30,861 bases of DNA from Polyangium jinanense (GTDB lineage Bacteria > Myxococcota > Polyangia > Polyangiales > Polyangiaceae), in assembly GCF_028435365.1 (NCBI RefSeq), contig NZ_JAGTJJ010000094.1, forward strand, positions 1 through 30,861, read 5' to 3'. The first letter of the stretch is position 1, and each line of letters begins with the position of its first letter. The notes below the pieces were generated by a model. The model made no database searches. It worked only from the letters and a program-made list of their open reading frames with translations, and was not told the DNA's origin. Position numbers and translations under genes: made by a program. Positions 6,467-15,428 of the stretch are shown here, piece after piece.

Positions 6467-7810
6467 ATGTTCACCCGAACGACGAACCAGATGGAGCGCC
6501 CGACCGCGCCCCTGCGAAGCCGCCTCCGCGTGCTCCATGGTCCCGAGGCGGGCCTCGAGATCGAGCTGCCCCGCGCAGGCCTCGTCATCGGCGCCTCCGA
6601 AGCGAGCGATGTAACGCTCAGCGATCCGCTCGTCTCTTCACGCCACTGCTCCGTTCGCCCGACGGCAGGTGGATTCGAAGTGACGGACCTCGGGTCCACC
6701 AACGGCACCTCGTACGACGGCGCGCTCCTCGCCAAGGCGCGCCTCCCGGTGGGTGCGGTGCTGGGCGTGGGCTCGACGCTGCTCCAGCTCCTTCCGGACG
6801 AAGAGGTCCTCGAGATCCCTCCGAGCGCCGCCACGTCCTTCGGCAACCTCGTGGGGTCGAGCCTCGCGATGCGCCGGATCTATGCGCTCCTCGACCGCGC
6901 TGCCGCCTCGAACGCGTCGGTGCTCCTTTTGGGCGAAAGCGGGACGGGCAAGGAGGTCGCGGCGCGCGCGGTCCACGACGCGAGCCCGCGGCGGAACGGG
7001 CCCTTCGTCATCTTCGACGGCGGCGCCGCGGCGGAGAACCTGGTCGAGAGCGACCTCTTCGGACACACGCGCGGCGCGTTCACCGGCGCCGACCGCGATC
7101 GCCTCGGAGCGTTCGCCCTGGCGCACGGAGGCACTCTGTTCCTCGACGAAATTGGCGATCTCCCGCTGCGCCTTCAGCCCAAATTGCTGCGCCTCCTGGA
7201 GACGGGGACGGTGCAGCCCGTGGGCGGCGCGCGCCAGCAGGCGTACGACGTGAGGATCATCGCCGCGACCCATCATGATCTCCGCACCGAGGTCGCGCGA
7301 GGTACCTTCCGCGGAGACGTGTACTACCGCCTCGCGGTGGTCGAGGTGCACCTGCCCGCGCTCCGCGAGCGGCTCGACGATATCCCGGATCTCACGCGCG
7401 CTTTCCTCGAGCGTGAAGGGGTTCGCGTCCCGAGCGTGGACGCCCTTGCCGGAAAGAACCTCGATCGCCTTCGAGGCTACTCGTGGCCTGGCAACGTGCG
7501 CGAGCTGAGAAACGCAATCTCGCGCGCGGTCGCGCTCGGGCCGAAGGGCGCGTGCTTCGCCGAGATGCCCGTGATGATCGGGAGCGTCCAGCGCTTCGAG
7601 CCCGAGGCGCCGATCGATCGCCCCTTCAGCGAGGCCAAAGCCGAGCTCGTCGAGCAGTTCGAGAAGGCCTACGTGCGAAACCTCTTGGCGAAGTACGGCG
7701 ACAACATGACCGAGGCGGCGAAGGTCGCGGGGCTCGAGCGGAAGCACCTTTATCGCATCCTGGCTCGGCTGGGGATCACGCCCGGCAGGGGCGATCGCAA
7801 CGACGGATAA
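6467..7810 (+). CDS. FHA-domain sigma-54-dependent transcriptional activator
   Basis: 447 aa in three parts. An N-terminal FHA domain (about 18-110) has the phosphothreonine-binding signatures SRH (58-60) and GSTNGT (76-81). The AAA+ sigma-54-interaction domain (about 125-355) has Walker A GESGTGK (156-162), GAFTGA (203-208), Walker B TLFLDEIG (223-230) and the WPGNVREL signature (340-347). A C-terminal Fis-type helix-turn-helix (about 413-432) contains [20 protein letters not shown]. Intact GAFTGA means it should contact sigma-54. The FHA domain implies control by Ser/Thr phosphorylation, and the adjacent divergent kinase is the obvious candidate. Start: an ATG at 6467, with a second possible start at residue 9; the FHA domain is intact with either. 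A likely target promoter lies just downstream at 7944. Confidence 0.93.
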   Translation: MFTRTTNQMERPTAPLRSRLRVLHGPEAGLEIELPRAGLVIGASEASDVTLSDPLVSSRHCSVRPTAGGFEVTDLGSTNGTSYDGALLAKARLPVGAVLGVGSTLLQLLPDEEVLEIPPSAATSFGNLVGSSLAMRRIYALLDRAAASNASVLLLGESGTGKEVAARAVHDASPRRNGPFVIFDGGAAAENLVESDLFGHTRGAFTGADRDRLGAFALAHGGTLFLDEIGDLPLRLQPKLLRLLETGTVQPVGGARQQAYDVRIIAATHHDLRTEVARGTFRGDVYYRLAVVEVHLPALRERLDDIPDLTRAFLEREGVRVPSVDALAGKNLDRLRGYSWPGNVRELRNAISRAVALGPKGACFAEMPVMIGSVQRFEPEAPIDRPFSEAKAELVEQFEKAYVRNLLAKYGDNMTEAAKVAGLERKHLYRILARLGITPGRGDRNDG

Positions 7811-7943
7811 CCATTCGCGCCGCTCTCATGCTGTCCCCGCGGAGCCCCGGTGTCGTTCCGGCGCTTGGGGGCCCGGAGCCCCATCGTCCGGGAGGCCGCC
7901 CGCAAATTCGCGCGAATCTTCGGCGTTTCGAGCGCTCTCTCGC

Positions 7944-7960
7944 TTGGCGCCCGCCTTGCT
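7944..7960 (+). promoter_or_regulatory. Candidate sigma-54 (-24/-12) promoter
   Basis: TTGGCGC, five bases, TTGCT: the GG and GC dinucleotides are exactly 12 bp apart, as in the consensus TTGGCAC-N5-TTGCW. The only clear deviation is G for A in GGCAC. Predicted transcription would begin near 7971, about 48 bp before the ATG at 8019. It sits between a sigma-54 activator gene and a small lipoprotein gene. This is a pattern match only. Confidence 0.45.
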
Positions 7961-8018
7961 GAAGGGGGCACGACACGCAGGATCCGCGTCGTCGCGTCGT
8001 CACTCGGCACGCAGAGAT

Positions 8019-8570
8019 ATGAAGATCGATTTCAATCGCTCACTGTGCTTCCTCCTCGCGGCCTCGCTGGTCATGGCCTCGGCGGCATGCGAGCCGATCG
8101 CGTTCTCGCCCTATCCTTCGACACCGCAGCCGCCTGACACGCCGCGCCTTTCGCTCCGTGCTGACGGGAGTTACCTCAAAGACGGCAAGGTCTACCGGAC
8201 CAGCGCGCTCTCCGATCTGGTGCGTGACCACCCGGAGGCCCGCAAGCTCGCGCTGGAGTATGAGCGAAACAAACCCATCGCCCGCGGTCTGCTCATTGCT
8301 GGCTTGACCATGACCGTGACCGGCGGCGTGGTCATGTTCCCAGGGCTTATCGCCCAAAACGATCCGGTGGCCGTCGTCGGTGGCGTGCACGCGGGGATAG
8401 GCCTCTTGGTGCTGACGGTGCAAACCATCTTCGACGGCGCCCCGCGCTGGGAGCAGCACCGCGCGATCGATCTCTACAATGAGAGCGCGCCGCCGCTTAG
8501 CCCTCTGGTCCCGCGTCCGCTGGGCTCTCCGCCCTGGTCTGCCCCCCTGCCGCCCGTGAGGTCCTACTGA
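8019..8570 (+). CDS. Small lipoprotein with two membrane-type segments, unknown function
   Basis: 183 aa. An N-terminal signal with lipobox ASAAC (Cys24) follows MKIDFNRSLCFLLAASLVM. A soluble part (about 25-88) contains SLRADGSYLKDGKVYRTS and a charged segment (VRDHPEARKLALEYERNK). Two hydrophobic segments follow (about 90-114 ARGLLIAGLTMTVTGGVVM... and 120-142 VAVVGGVHAGIGLLVLTV...), then a Pro-rich tail. The start at 8019 keeps the signal peptide at the N-terminus; only a weak AGAG precedes it. I do not recognise the family. The sigma-54-like promoter at 7944 suggests control by the activator encoded upstream. It is convergent with the gene at 8682. Confidence 0.75.
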   Translation: MKIDFNRSLCFLLAASLVMASAACEPIAFSPYPSTPQPPDTPRLSLRADGSYLKDGKVYRTSALSDLVRDHPEARKLALEYERNKPIARGLLIAGLTMTVTGGVVMFPGLIAQNDPVAVVGGVHAGIGLLVLTVQTIFDGAPRWEQHRAIDLYNESAPPLSPLVPRPLGSPPWSAPLPPVRSY

Positions 8571-8681
8571 TCATCGAGCCATCCGGCACGGCGTGCTTGA
8601 GGGTCAAAAGCCGTCGCGACGGGGGCGCGCCCTCCACGAACGTGTCGCAAAAGGGCGTGCCTTGATGTCACGCGTGACGCG
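8571..8681. other. Short convergent intergenic region
   Basis: 111 bp between two converging genes, without the compound-palindrome element seen at similar sites elsewhere. A perfect 12-bp palindrome GTCACGCGTGAC (8667-8678) touches the stop of the minus-strand gene. No T-run follows it. Confidence 0.4.
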
Positions 8682-10427
8682 TCATCCTCGGCGTGCCGAG
8701 GGCTCGCCACCGGCGCGCCGGCGCCGGGCGACGGCGGCGGCTGCCGCGACGAGCAGCCACGCCGACGAGGGCGCTCCAGAGCCACCGGCCGCCCGGCAAC
8801 CGCAGCCGTCCGGCTGATCGCTCGATCCGCCGGAGCTCCCGCCGCCGGCCCCGCCTGGGCCAGCCGTGGTGCTGCTCGTGCCGCCGCCCTGGCCACCGCT
8901 GCCGCCCTGGCCACCGCCGCCGCCCTGGCCACCGCTGCCGCCCGCGCCCGCGTTCTCGACCTCGCATTGAGCCGAGCAGCCATCGCCGGCGATACCGTTC
9001 CCGTCGTCGCACGCTTCCACGCCCGCATGGACGAAGCCGTCACCGCAGGTCGCATGGACGCACGTGTCGAGGCACGCGTCGGTGTTGATCTCGTTCCCGT
9101 CGTCGCACGCCTCCGGCCCGTTCATGATCCCATCCCCGCAGGACGGGCCGATACCGGAACAATCCGCCTTGCAGTTTCCGTACGTCCCATTCAGCGCGCC
9201 GCTGTCGCAGACCTCGCCCACGCCCACCACGCCGTCGCCGCAGACGCTGGCGGGCACATACTCGTAGGCCCCCATGTCGAACTGGGCGCCGTTGAACCCG
9301 TCGCCGTCCTGCGGGCGTGCAGCGCCGTCGATGTCGGTGGCCGGCGCGCCGGTCGCGGTGCCTGCGTCGATGCAGACGCTGCCCATCGTCAGGCTCAGAT
9401 CGCTGGGAGCGCTCTTGTAGTTCGGATTCTGCGAGATGCAGCCGGCGCCAGGAGCGGCGTTATAATAGGGAGTGGGGTTGCCCCACACGTTGGAGTACGT
9501 GACGTTGACGGTGGAGTTGGTGTCCGTGGCGCGGATGCCGTTCACCGTGTGCTGGGTGATGATCGAGTTCTTGATCGTCACCGTCTGCGTGCCGTTGACG
9601 GCGATGCCGTACGAGCCGTTGGCATGCAGGGTCGAGTTGACGATGGTCGTCGTCGGGGGCGTGGAACTGCTCACCAGCCCCACCCCGCGCGTATTGTTCG
9701 AGCGGATGACCGTGTTGATGATCGAGAGCGTCACGCTCTCGTTGGTGACCATGTTCGTGTCGACCCCCACGGCCCCGCCCTGGATGACCGAGTTGGAGAT
9801 CGTCACGCTGGCGGGGGCACCGGGGCCGACGACATTGTTGTAATTGAGCAACACGCCCGTACTGGAGGGCGAGATGGTGAGGGTGTCGAGCGTGGCCGTG
9901 CCAGCATGGAGCACGATGCCCATGTAGGACTTGGTGATGCTGGTATGGCTCACGCTGAGCACCGCCCCGGCGTTGTTGCTCGTGATCCCGTACATCGCAT
10001 TCTGGAGGGTGGCGTTCGAGATCGACGCCGCCGTAGCCGCCGGATCGATGACGATTCCGTACCATTCCGATTTGGACGCGCCGGTCTGGCCCTTGAAGGA
10101 GATGGGGTTCGCGGCCGTGCCGACGGCGTGGATCGTCCCCTTGATCGTCAGCTCCACGCGGTCCGTGTCGGTCCCGGCACCCTGGCCGTCCGTGTCCGCG
10201 AACTGCACGTCGACCCCGGGCTGGATGGTGAGGGTGGCGCCGCTCTGGACCGTCACGTCCCCGAGCACGATGTAAGGACTCCCGGCAACGGTCCAGGTCT
10301 GATTGCCGAGGTTACCGCCCACGATATTCGTCGCGGCGCTGGCCGTACGCGAGGGGAGCAGCAGCGCGGCGAACGACGCCACGAGCACGGAGACGTGAAG
10401 CAGTGGCCGAGGGATACGAGCAAGCAT
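8682..10427 (-). CDS. Right-handed beta-helix surface protein with Cys-rich repeats and MYXO-CTERM-like tail
   Basis: 581 aa. A signal peptide (about 1-31) ends in SRTASA. A parallel beta-helix region (about 60-370) has many repeated N/T/S-rich coils and GIV/GI turns, and contains a [13 protein letters not shown]...DMGAYEY segment typical of choice-of-anchor/beta-helix proteins. Next come three DUF4215-type Cys-rich repeats ([48 protein letters not shown]). A Gly/Ser-rich linker ends in the sorting tail GCGCRAAG, a hydrophobic [12 protein letters not shown] stretch and RRRR. The tail matches the MYXO-CTERM pattern used to anchor or export surface proteins in myxobacteria. The start at 10427 was chosen because it places the signal peptide first and has GGAGC about 11 bp upstream. 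Likely a cell-surface adhesin or structural protein; no catalytic residues are evident. Confidence 0.85.
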   Translation of the reverse strand: MLARIPRPLLHVSVLVASFAALLLPSRTASAATNIVGGNLGNQTWTVAGSPYIVLGDVTVQSGATLTIQPGVDVQFADTDGQGAGTDTDRVELTIKGTIHAVGTAANPISFKGQTGASKSEWYGIVIDPAATAASISNATLQNAMYGITSNNAGAVLSVSHTSITKSYMGIVLHAGTATLDTLTISPSSTGVLLNYNNVVGPGAPASVTISNSVIQGGAVGVDTNMVTNESVTLSIINTVIRSNNTRGVGLVSSSTPPTTTIVNSTLHANGSYGIAVNGTQTVTIKNSIITQHTVNGIRATDTNSTVNVTYSNVWGNPTPYYNAAPGAGCISQNPNYKSAPSDLSLTMGSVCIDAGTATGAPATDIDGAARPQDGDGFNGAQFDMGAYEYVPASVCGDGVVGVGEVCDSGALNGTYGNCKADCSGIGPSCGDGIMNGPEACDDGNEINTDACLDTCVHATCGDGFVHAGVEACDDGNGIAGDGCSAQCEVENAGAGGSGGQGGGGGQGGSGGQGGGTSSTTAGPGGAGGGSSGGSSDQPDGCGCRAAGGSGAPSSAWLLVAAAAAVARRRRAGGEPSARRG

Positions 10428-10744
10428 GACGATGGAGCTCCAGAGCAAGGGCAACCCTGCTGAATGGGCTTTTGCACGGGTTGCCGGGTCAATCGGTCCG
10501 TGGAACGAGAGGGTTTGGCGGCGCCAATGCGCGCCGTGGCTCGCCGTGAGCAAAGCGCGTACCCGCTCCCGTTCGGCGCGGAATCAGCAGGATTTCCCGG
10601 GCATGTCGCGCCCCAGCCCTCCGCGTGTGGGTCCTCGGAGCCCCACATTCACCCGATCGGATGAGTCCTCGCTGGGACAACCGCTCTCGTCGCGCTCGCG
10701 GGGGCGGCTTCGGGGCTGAGCATTGGTCTCGTCTGGGAGCCGTT
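10428..10744. other. Intergenic region upstream of the beta-helix gene
   Basis: No gene is supported in this 317-bp stretch; its frames are short and lack codon bias. On the minus strand a TTGACC lies upstream of the gene starting at 10427, but no good -10 follows it. A compound-palindrome element begins at 10745. Confidence 0.5.
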
Positions 10745-11048
10745 TCGCTGGGGCGTTGCCCCAGGCCCCACCAGGGGCTATCCGCCCCTGGACCCGGACC
10801 AGCGCAAGCGCTGGACCCGGGGTCGATGAACTGCGCGATGCGCAGTTCATCGAACAGGCCGATTCAAGACCAGCGACGACCCTGCCCATCAAGACAGCCG
10901 CGCTGCCCTTTCGATGGGCAACGCGGTCCAACGGGCCCGTTGGAAGAACTGCGCATCGCGCAGTTCTTCCACCCTCGGTCCAGGCCGTGCCTGGTCCGGG
11001 TCGAGGGGCGGACAGCCCCCGCGGGGTCCGGGGCAGCGCCCCGGCGAG
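10745..11048 (+). repeat. Compound-palindrome element, copy 2 (plus orientation)
   Basis: The A arm has TGGGGC/GCCCCA, CAGGGGC/GCCCCTG, CCAGCGC/GCGCTGG and the CGATGAACTGCGC palindrome. The core starts GGCCGATTCAAGACCAG. The B arm has GGAAGAACTGCGC, an imperfect CCAGGC/GCCTGG hairpin, and GGGGC/GCCCC hairpins inverted relative to the A arm. It ends 21 bp beyond the stop of the minus-strand gene at 11069. It is the only copy not placed after a plus-strand stop. Confidence 0.9.
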
Positions 11049-11068
11049 GCGCCCCCGGATGCTGCCGT

Positions 11069-11779
11069 TTACAAGACAGCGCGGCCGATCGCGACGTGTG
11101 TGCGGAAATCGACACGTTTTGGAAGGCCAAACCAGCCGAACCCGGTGGGCTCGCCGTGCGGCTCGTCGAGGTACAGCAGCATGGTGCCATAACCGAAGCC
11201 GGAGAGCTTACGCCCCGCGCGCGTATCATCGCCGTGTGGAATCGACGTCGCGTCGGCGATACGGACCAGGTAGCGGTGGCCGGCCCGGTCGAGCCGCTGC
11301 GGCGGTGCGACCACGAAGGCGACATGCCCCGTATTCTGCGACATGACGGTGGCTGGTTTACGCCACGCGATGATGTCGCCGGGGCGGACGTCGGCCATAC
11401 GCGCCACGCGCAGCCATGGGCCGCGCGAATGGTTTTTCGGCGCGGCAGTGATCACATCATGGTAGTCGCGGGCAACCGGGCGACCACGCCCGTTGTGCCG
11501 CATCACGGCGGCGTGGGCTGCAGGTGCCGCTCGGGAGAGCACCCACGCGGCCATGCCAGAGCAGTCGAACTCGTAGCGCCCCGCGCGCTCGTCGACACGC
11601 GTAACGTGTACGTAACGTGTGGTCCGTACGCGCTGCTCGATCCGGTGGATCACCTCCATCACCGGCTGCTTGGCGCGGGCGGGAGGGTGGGCGTTCTGGG
11701 CGAGAGCGGAGGAAGCTGCTGTCCCGGCCACTGCCGCGGCGAGCACTGCGATCGCGGCCAACGTACCTCGAACATTCAT
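11069..11779 (-). CDS. Secreted NlpC/P60-like (CHAP-type) cysteine hydrolase
   Basis: 236 aa. A signal peptide (about 1-27, ending SSALA-Q) is followed by a single papain-like domain. The presumed catalytic Cys is in YEFDCSGMAAW (Cys73) and the His in NTGHVAFVV (His152); DVRPGDIIAW before the His is the usual strand-turn of NlpC/P60 and CHAP domains. Asp176 in RIADAT could be the third polar residue. This fold cleaves peptide bonds in peptidoglycan, so a periplasmic cell-wall role is likely, though the exact bond is unknown. The start at 11779 puts the signal at the N-terminus; no strong ribosome binding site is visible. It is divergent from the HU-like gene at 11893 and its 3' end abuts the repeat element. 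Confidence 0.8.
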   Translation of the reverse strand: MNVRGTLAAIAVLAAAVAGTAASSALAQNAHPPARAKQPVMEVIHRIEQRVRTTRYVHVTRVDERAGRYEFDCSGMAAWVLSRAAPAAHAAVMRHNGRGRPVARDYHDVITAAPKNHSRGPWLRVARMADVRPGDIIAWRKPATVMSQNTGHVAFVVAPPQRLDRAGHRYLVRIADATSIPHGDDTRAGRKLSGFGYGTMLLYLDEPHGEPTGFGWFGLPKRVDFRTHVAIGRAVL

Positions 11780-11892
11780 GGCGGGCGACGATAGTACCGC
11801 TCGGTCACACGGGTCACGTTTCTGGCAGTGGCTCGTCTGGCACGTCCTCGCGAACCCGCACATGAGTTACGATGGAGACCGACCGGGAGGCC

Positions 11893-12786
11893 ATGGTGAA
11901 CCACGACATCGCCCAGGAGCTGAACGAGCTATGCGGAACGCTCGCGGCGTCGCTCCGGCGGCCGTCGGGCCGGGTGGAAACGAGCTTCGGCTCCTTCGTG
12001 TGCGTCGATGCTCCACCGCACATCTCTGTGGTGCCGAGCAGCGGCCGGCCCGTGTTCGTACCGCGGCGGCTCGATCCGCTCTTCGTTCCGTCGAAGGCAC
12101 TCATGGATGCGGTCACGCTCGATGCTGTCGACGATGCATCGGCGCCCCGCTCGGCCGAGGAGGAAGAGGCTACGAGGGGAGGCCAGACCGTTTCATGTCC
12201 CAAGCTTCACGCGCATCTCGTCGCCTCGCTCTCGAGCAGGAATGTCGTCAAGTTGTCCGGGCTCGGAGAACTTCGCATCGAGAAGAAGGGGGGAAAGCGA
12301 CGCCTCTCGTTCAAGCCGAGCACGGTGCTCAAGGGCGCGTTGCGTGGAGAGCCCACGGAGCCCGTTCCCCTCGAGAGAAACCATCCCTTGGAGCTTCTGG
12401 TTGCTCGCGCCCTCGACCACGCGATGGCGGCCTCCGATCCGTCGGCGCAAACGTATCCGTTCGTGATGTATGAGGCCCCCGGTGTTTCCGATATCGCGCT
12501 CGTTCGGTTCCTCGAGCTCGAAGGCGAGTACGAGCGTCTCGTCGACCATGCGCGCGTGTTCGTCCGCACCCTCGACGCGGTTCGATACGCCCTTACCTAC
12601 AACGCCGAGCTTCGGCGCAACTACGGCCTTCCGTACGATGCTGTGATCGTCGAAGTCGCGGAACGCGAAGACGCGTTTGCTCGCGTCCTCTCGCGTCGGT
12701 ACGGCACGACCGGCGCCGGTCCGGTCCCGACGGACGTCGAGCTCATCGGCGCGACCGAGAACTTGCTCGCAGCGAACGTTCGATAG
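11893..12786 (+). CDS. Protein with two apparent HU/IHF-like modules and an extra C-terminal domain
   Basis: 297 aa from the ATG at 11893 (GGGAGG lies 2 bp upstream; a GTG at 11896 with better spacing and an ATG at 11872 are alternatives). Numbered from 11872, residues 14-82 read like the second half of HU: LAASLRR, GRVETSFGSF, a short arm, then VFVPRRLDPLFVPSKALMDAV. HU itself has a GFGxF strand and a xVPxFKPGKALKxAV C-terminal helix. A second shorter module (110-157) repeats the pattern: LVASLSSRNVVKLSGLGELRI, GKRRLSFKPSTVLKGAL. An acidic linker separates them. The remaining 130 residues (HPLELLVARALDHAM... to the end) are alpha/beta and unrecognised. A nucleoid or DNA-binding role is inferred from pattern only. 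Not membrane-bound. Confidence 0.65.
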   Translation: MVNHDIAQELNELCGTLAASLRRPSGRVETSFGSFVCVDAPPHISVVPSSGRPVFVPRRLDPLFVPSKALMDAVTLDAVDDASAPRSAEEEEATRGGQTVSCPKLHAHLVASLSSRNVVKLSGLGELRIEKKGGKRRLSFKPSTVLKGALRGEPTEPVPLERNHPLELLVARALDHAMAASDPSAQTYPFVMYEAPGVSDIALVRFLELEGEYERLVDHARVFVRTLDAVRYALTYNAELRRNYGLPYDAVIVEVAEREDAFARVLSRRYGTTGAGPVPTDVELIGATENLLAANVR

Positions 12787-12805
12787 GGGTCTCATCGCGA
12801 GGCGT

Positions 12806-13110
12806 CGCGCCGGGGCGCTGCCCCGGGCCCCGCGGGGGCTGTTCGCCCCTCGACCCGAACCAGGGCAAGCCCTGGACCATTTGGGGAAGAACTGCGCGAT
12901 GCGCAGTTCTTCCCACAGGCCCGTGGCAAGACCAGGAACGGCGTTGCCAGTCACGGCGGTCTTGGTTGGCAAGGTCGTCGCCGGTCTTGCCTCGGCCCGT
13001 TCGATGACCTGCGCATCGCGCAGGTCATCGACCCCGAGTCCAGCGCTTGCGCTGGTCCGGGTCCAGGGGCGGACAGCCCCGGTGGGGTCTGGGGCAAAGC
13101 CCCAGCGCAA
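12806..13110 (-). repeat. Compound-palindrome element, copy 3 (minus orientation)
   Basis: The B arm is on the left: CCGGGGC/GCCCCGG, a GGGGGC/GCCCC hairpin, CCAGGGC/GCCCTGG and GGAAGAACTGCGC with its complement. The core follows, then the A arm with the variant CGATGACCTGCGC stem, CCAGCGC/GCGCTGG, GGGGC/GCCCC and TGGGGC/GCCCCA. The core's reverse complement aligns with copies 2 and 5 (TCAAGACC-type start). The A in the stem changed to C on one side and to G on the other (GATGACC / GGTCATC), a compensatory change that preserves pairing. It fills the gap between convergent stops at 12786 and 13127. Confidence 0.9.
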
Positions 13111-13126
13111 CGCCGCCGCCGCTCCC

Positions 13127-15337
13127 TCAGTGCGCCACGTGCCCGAACGCAAACGCGAGCATGTCGACCCCTTGCTCCACGCGGCTCTTCACCATATCGG
13201 CGCCGCCATGCCCCGCGTGCTTCTCCACGCGCATCAGCACCGGCTGATCCCCCGCCTGCGCCGCTTGCAAGGCCGCCGTCGTCTTCCACGCGTGCAGCGG
13301 GTGCACGCGATCATCCGCGTCCGCCGATAGCATCAAGAATGCCGGGTACTTCGTACCGAGCTTCACGTTGTGGTACGGCGAATACGCGAACAGCGCTTTG
13401 AACAGCGCCTCCTCCTTGGGGGAGCCATACTCGGCAACCCACGTCTTTCCGTCGCCGAACAGCGGATATCGGATCATGTCGAGCACCGGCACCGCGCAGA
13501 GCACCGCGCTGAACAGGTCCGGCCGCTGGTTCGCCACAGCGCCCACGAGCAGCCCTCCGTTCGAGCCGCCGTATGCGACCAGCCGATCCGTCGACGTCAG
13601 CTTCTCCTTCACCAGCCACTCTGCCGCGCCGATGAAATCGTCGAACACGTTCTGCTTCTTCGTCAGCATCCCGCCGCGGTGCCATTCCTCGCCGTATTCC
13701 GCGCCGCCACGCAGATTCGGCACGGCAAGGCCGCCGCCATTCTCCAGCCACGTGTAGTACATCGGCGAGAACGCCGGCGTCTTGCTGATGTTGAAGCCGC
13801 CGTAGCCCGTCAGGAGGAACGGCGTCGTCCCGTTCTTCGGGGCGTCCTTCTTGCGGACGACGAACATCGAGACCTGCGTGCCGTCCTTCGACGGGTAGAA
13901 GACCTGCTCGATCGCGTACGGGGCCGGATCGACCGGCGCCTTGAGCGCGTACCAGAGCTTGCTCTCGCCCGTCTTCACGCTCGCCTCGAAGATCGACGTC
14001 GGATACGTGAACGATGTGAACACGTAGTGGGCGCGATCCTCGTCCGGCTCGCCGAAGAGACCACTCGTCGTGCCGATGCCCGGCATCTTGATCGCGTGCA
14101 CCTTCTTGCCCGCCGTCGTCCAGACCTCGAGCTCGCTCGACGCCTTGCGCAGGTAGGTGAGCGCGAGGTGCCCGCCGACGATCTCCGCCGATTCGAGCAC
14201 CGCGTCCGAAGGCTCGGGCACGATCTCCTTCCACTGATCGCGGGCCGGTTTGGCCGGATCGATCGCGTACACGCGGCCGCGCGGCGAGCCTTCCGTGGTG
14301 CGGAGGTAAATCACGTCCTTGTGGGCGAAGGCGCTCATCGAGCCCTCGTAGCCCTTCACGAGATCGACCCACGCCGCGCCCTTCTTGCGCAGGTCGAGGA
14401 ACTTGATCCCGTTCACGTTGCCGCCGTGCAGGACGTTCACCACGAGGAAATGGCCGTCCCGTGAGAGCTGCGCGTCGAGCTCGGTCTCGGGATCGCCGTT
14501 CTTCGGCAGCACGAGCGTGTCCGTGTCCGCCTTCTTGCCGAGCTGATGGAAGCGCACCTCGGAGTAGCCGGGCAGCTCGGAGGCCGGGATCTTCGGATCG
14601 ACCGGGACCGACACGTAGTAAAAACCGTCGCTCTTCGGGGTCCAGAGCGGGACGGCGTACTCGGCGCCGGCGATCACGTCGATCGCGCTGTCCTTGCCCG
14701 TCGTCACGTCGCGCAGGCGCATCTGGCCCGCGTCCGCGTTGTTCGGGTGCACGATGTACGCGACCCATTTGCCGTCGTACGAGGGGACCCACGTGCCGAG
14801 CGAGGCCGAGCCATCGGCGCTGAGCGAGGCGACGTCGATCAAGACCTTCTGCTCACCCTTCTCGCCCTCGCGCCAGTAGATCGTCTTCTTCTCCTTGTCC
14901 GCGGGCTTGTGCGACCAGAACGAACGTTTCCCGCGCTGGATCGGCGGGCTCATGTATTCGAGGTACGAGAGGGCGCGGAGCTTCTCGGCGAACGCCTCGC
15001 GCTTCGGCATCTTCGCGAGCTCGGCGCGCGCGAGGTCATCCTGCGCCTTCACCCACGCTTGCACCTCGGGCGAACGTTCGTCCTCGAGCCACCGGTAAGG
15101 ATCGGCGACCTTGACGCCGAAGAACGTGTCCGACGCGTCGATTTTCCGTGTCGCGGGGTAGGGGAACGCGGCCTTTTTCGCAGGCGCGTCGGGTTTGACC
15201 TCGGCGGTTTCCGTCGTCTTCGCGGGCGGGGGCGGGGGAGCGTCGCCACCTCCCTCGGGCGGGGCCGGAGGCGCGCCGGCGCAGGCGGCGAGGAGCACGG
15301 GCAGGACGGCGAGCGAGGAGGTGCGCGGGAGCTTCAT
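13127..15337 (-). CDS. Prolyl oligopeptidase family serine peptidase, lipoprotein
   Basis: 736 aa, close to the usual length of S9A prolyl oligopeptidases plus a leader. The N-terminus is a lipoprotein signal (lipobox LLAAC, Cys19) with a Pro/Ala/Glu linker to about 56. The S9 N-terminal region starts YPATRKIDASDTFFGVKVADPYRWLED. A seven-bladed beta-propeller (about 130-480) is followed by the alpha/beta-hydrolase domain. The catalytic triad is Ser592 in YGGSNGG, Asp675 in ADADDRVHP and His710 in EKHAGHGG. It cleaves short peptides after proline (EC 3.4.21.26 family), here presumably in the periplasm or at the outer membrane. Its 3' end abuts the repeat element at 12806, and it is divergent from the lipoprotein gene at 15429. 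Confidence 0.92.
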   Translation of the reverse strand: MKLPRTSSLAVLPVLLAACAGAPPAPPEGGGDAPPPPPAKTTETAEVKPDAPAKKAAFPYPATRKIDASDTFFGVKVADPYRWLEDERSPEVQAWVKAQDDLARAELAKMPKREAFAEKLRALSYLEYMSPPIQRGKRSFWSHKPADKEKKTIYWREGEKGEQKVLIDVASLSADGSASLGTWVPSYDGKWVAYIVHPNNADAGQMRLRDVTTGKDSAIDVIAGAEYAVPLWTPKSDGFYYVSVPVDPKIPASELPGYSEVRFHQLGKKADTDTLVLPKNGDPETELDAQLSRDGHFLVVNVLHGGNVNGIKFLDLRKKGAAWVDLVKGYEGSMSAFAHKDVIYLRTTEGSPRGRVYAIDPAKPARDQWKEIVPEPSDAVLESAEIVGGHLALTYLRKASSELEVWTTAGKKVHAIKMPGIGTTSGLFGEPDEDRAHYVFTSFTYPTSIFEASVKTGESKLWYALKAPVDPAPYAIEQVFYPSKDGTQVSMFVVRKKDAPKNGTTPFLLTGYGGFNISKTPAFSPMYYTWLENGGGLAVPNLRGGAEYGEEWHRGGMLTKKQNVFDDFIGAAEWLVKEKLTSTDRLVAYGGSNGGLLVGAVANQRPDLFSAVLCAVPVLDMIRYPLFGDGKTWVAEYGSPKEEALFKALFAYSPYHNVKLGTKYPAFLMLSADADDRVHPLHAWKTTAALQAAQAGDQPVLMRVEKHAGHGGADMVKSRVEQGVDMLAFAFGHVAH

Positions 15338-15428
15338 CGGCGCGCATGATGCTCATGCGTCGTGAGGGTTTTCAAGGGCCCGATCCCGTGGCAGACTCGC
15401 TCCAGGTTTTCCGTCGAGGGAGGTGCTC

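Noticed and set aside
8667..8678. Palindrome GTCACGCGTGAC as terminator
   Set aside because: Short stem overlapping the stop codon with no T-run on either strand; left as an observation.
8967..10463. 498-aa plus-strand frame opposite the beta-helix gene
   Set aside because: Antisense shadow of a high-GC gene with clear domains on the minus strand.
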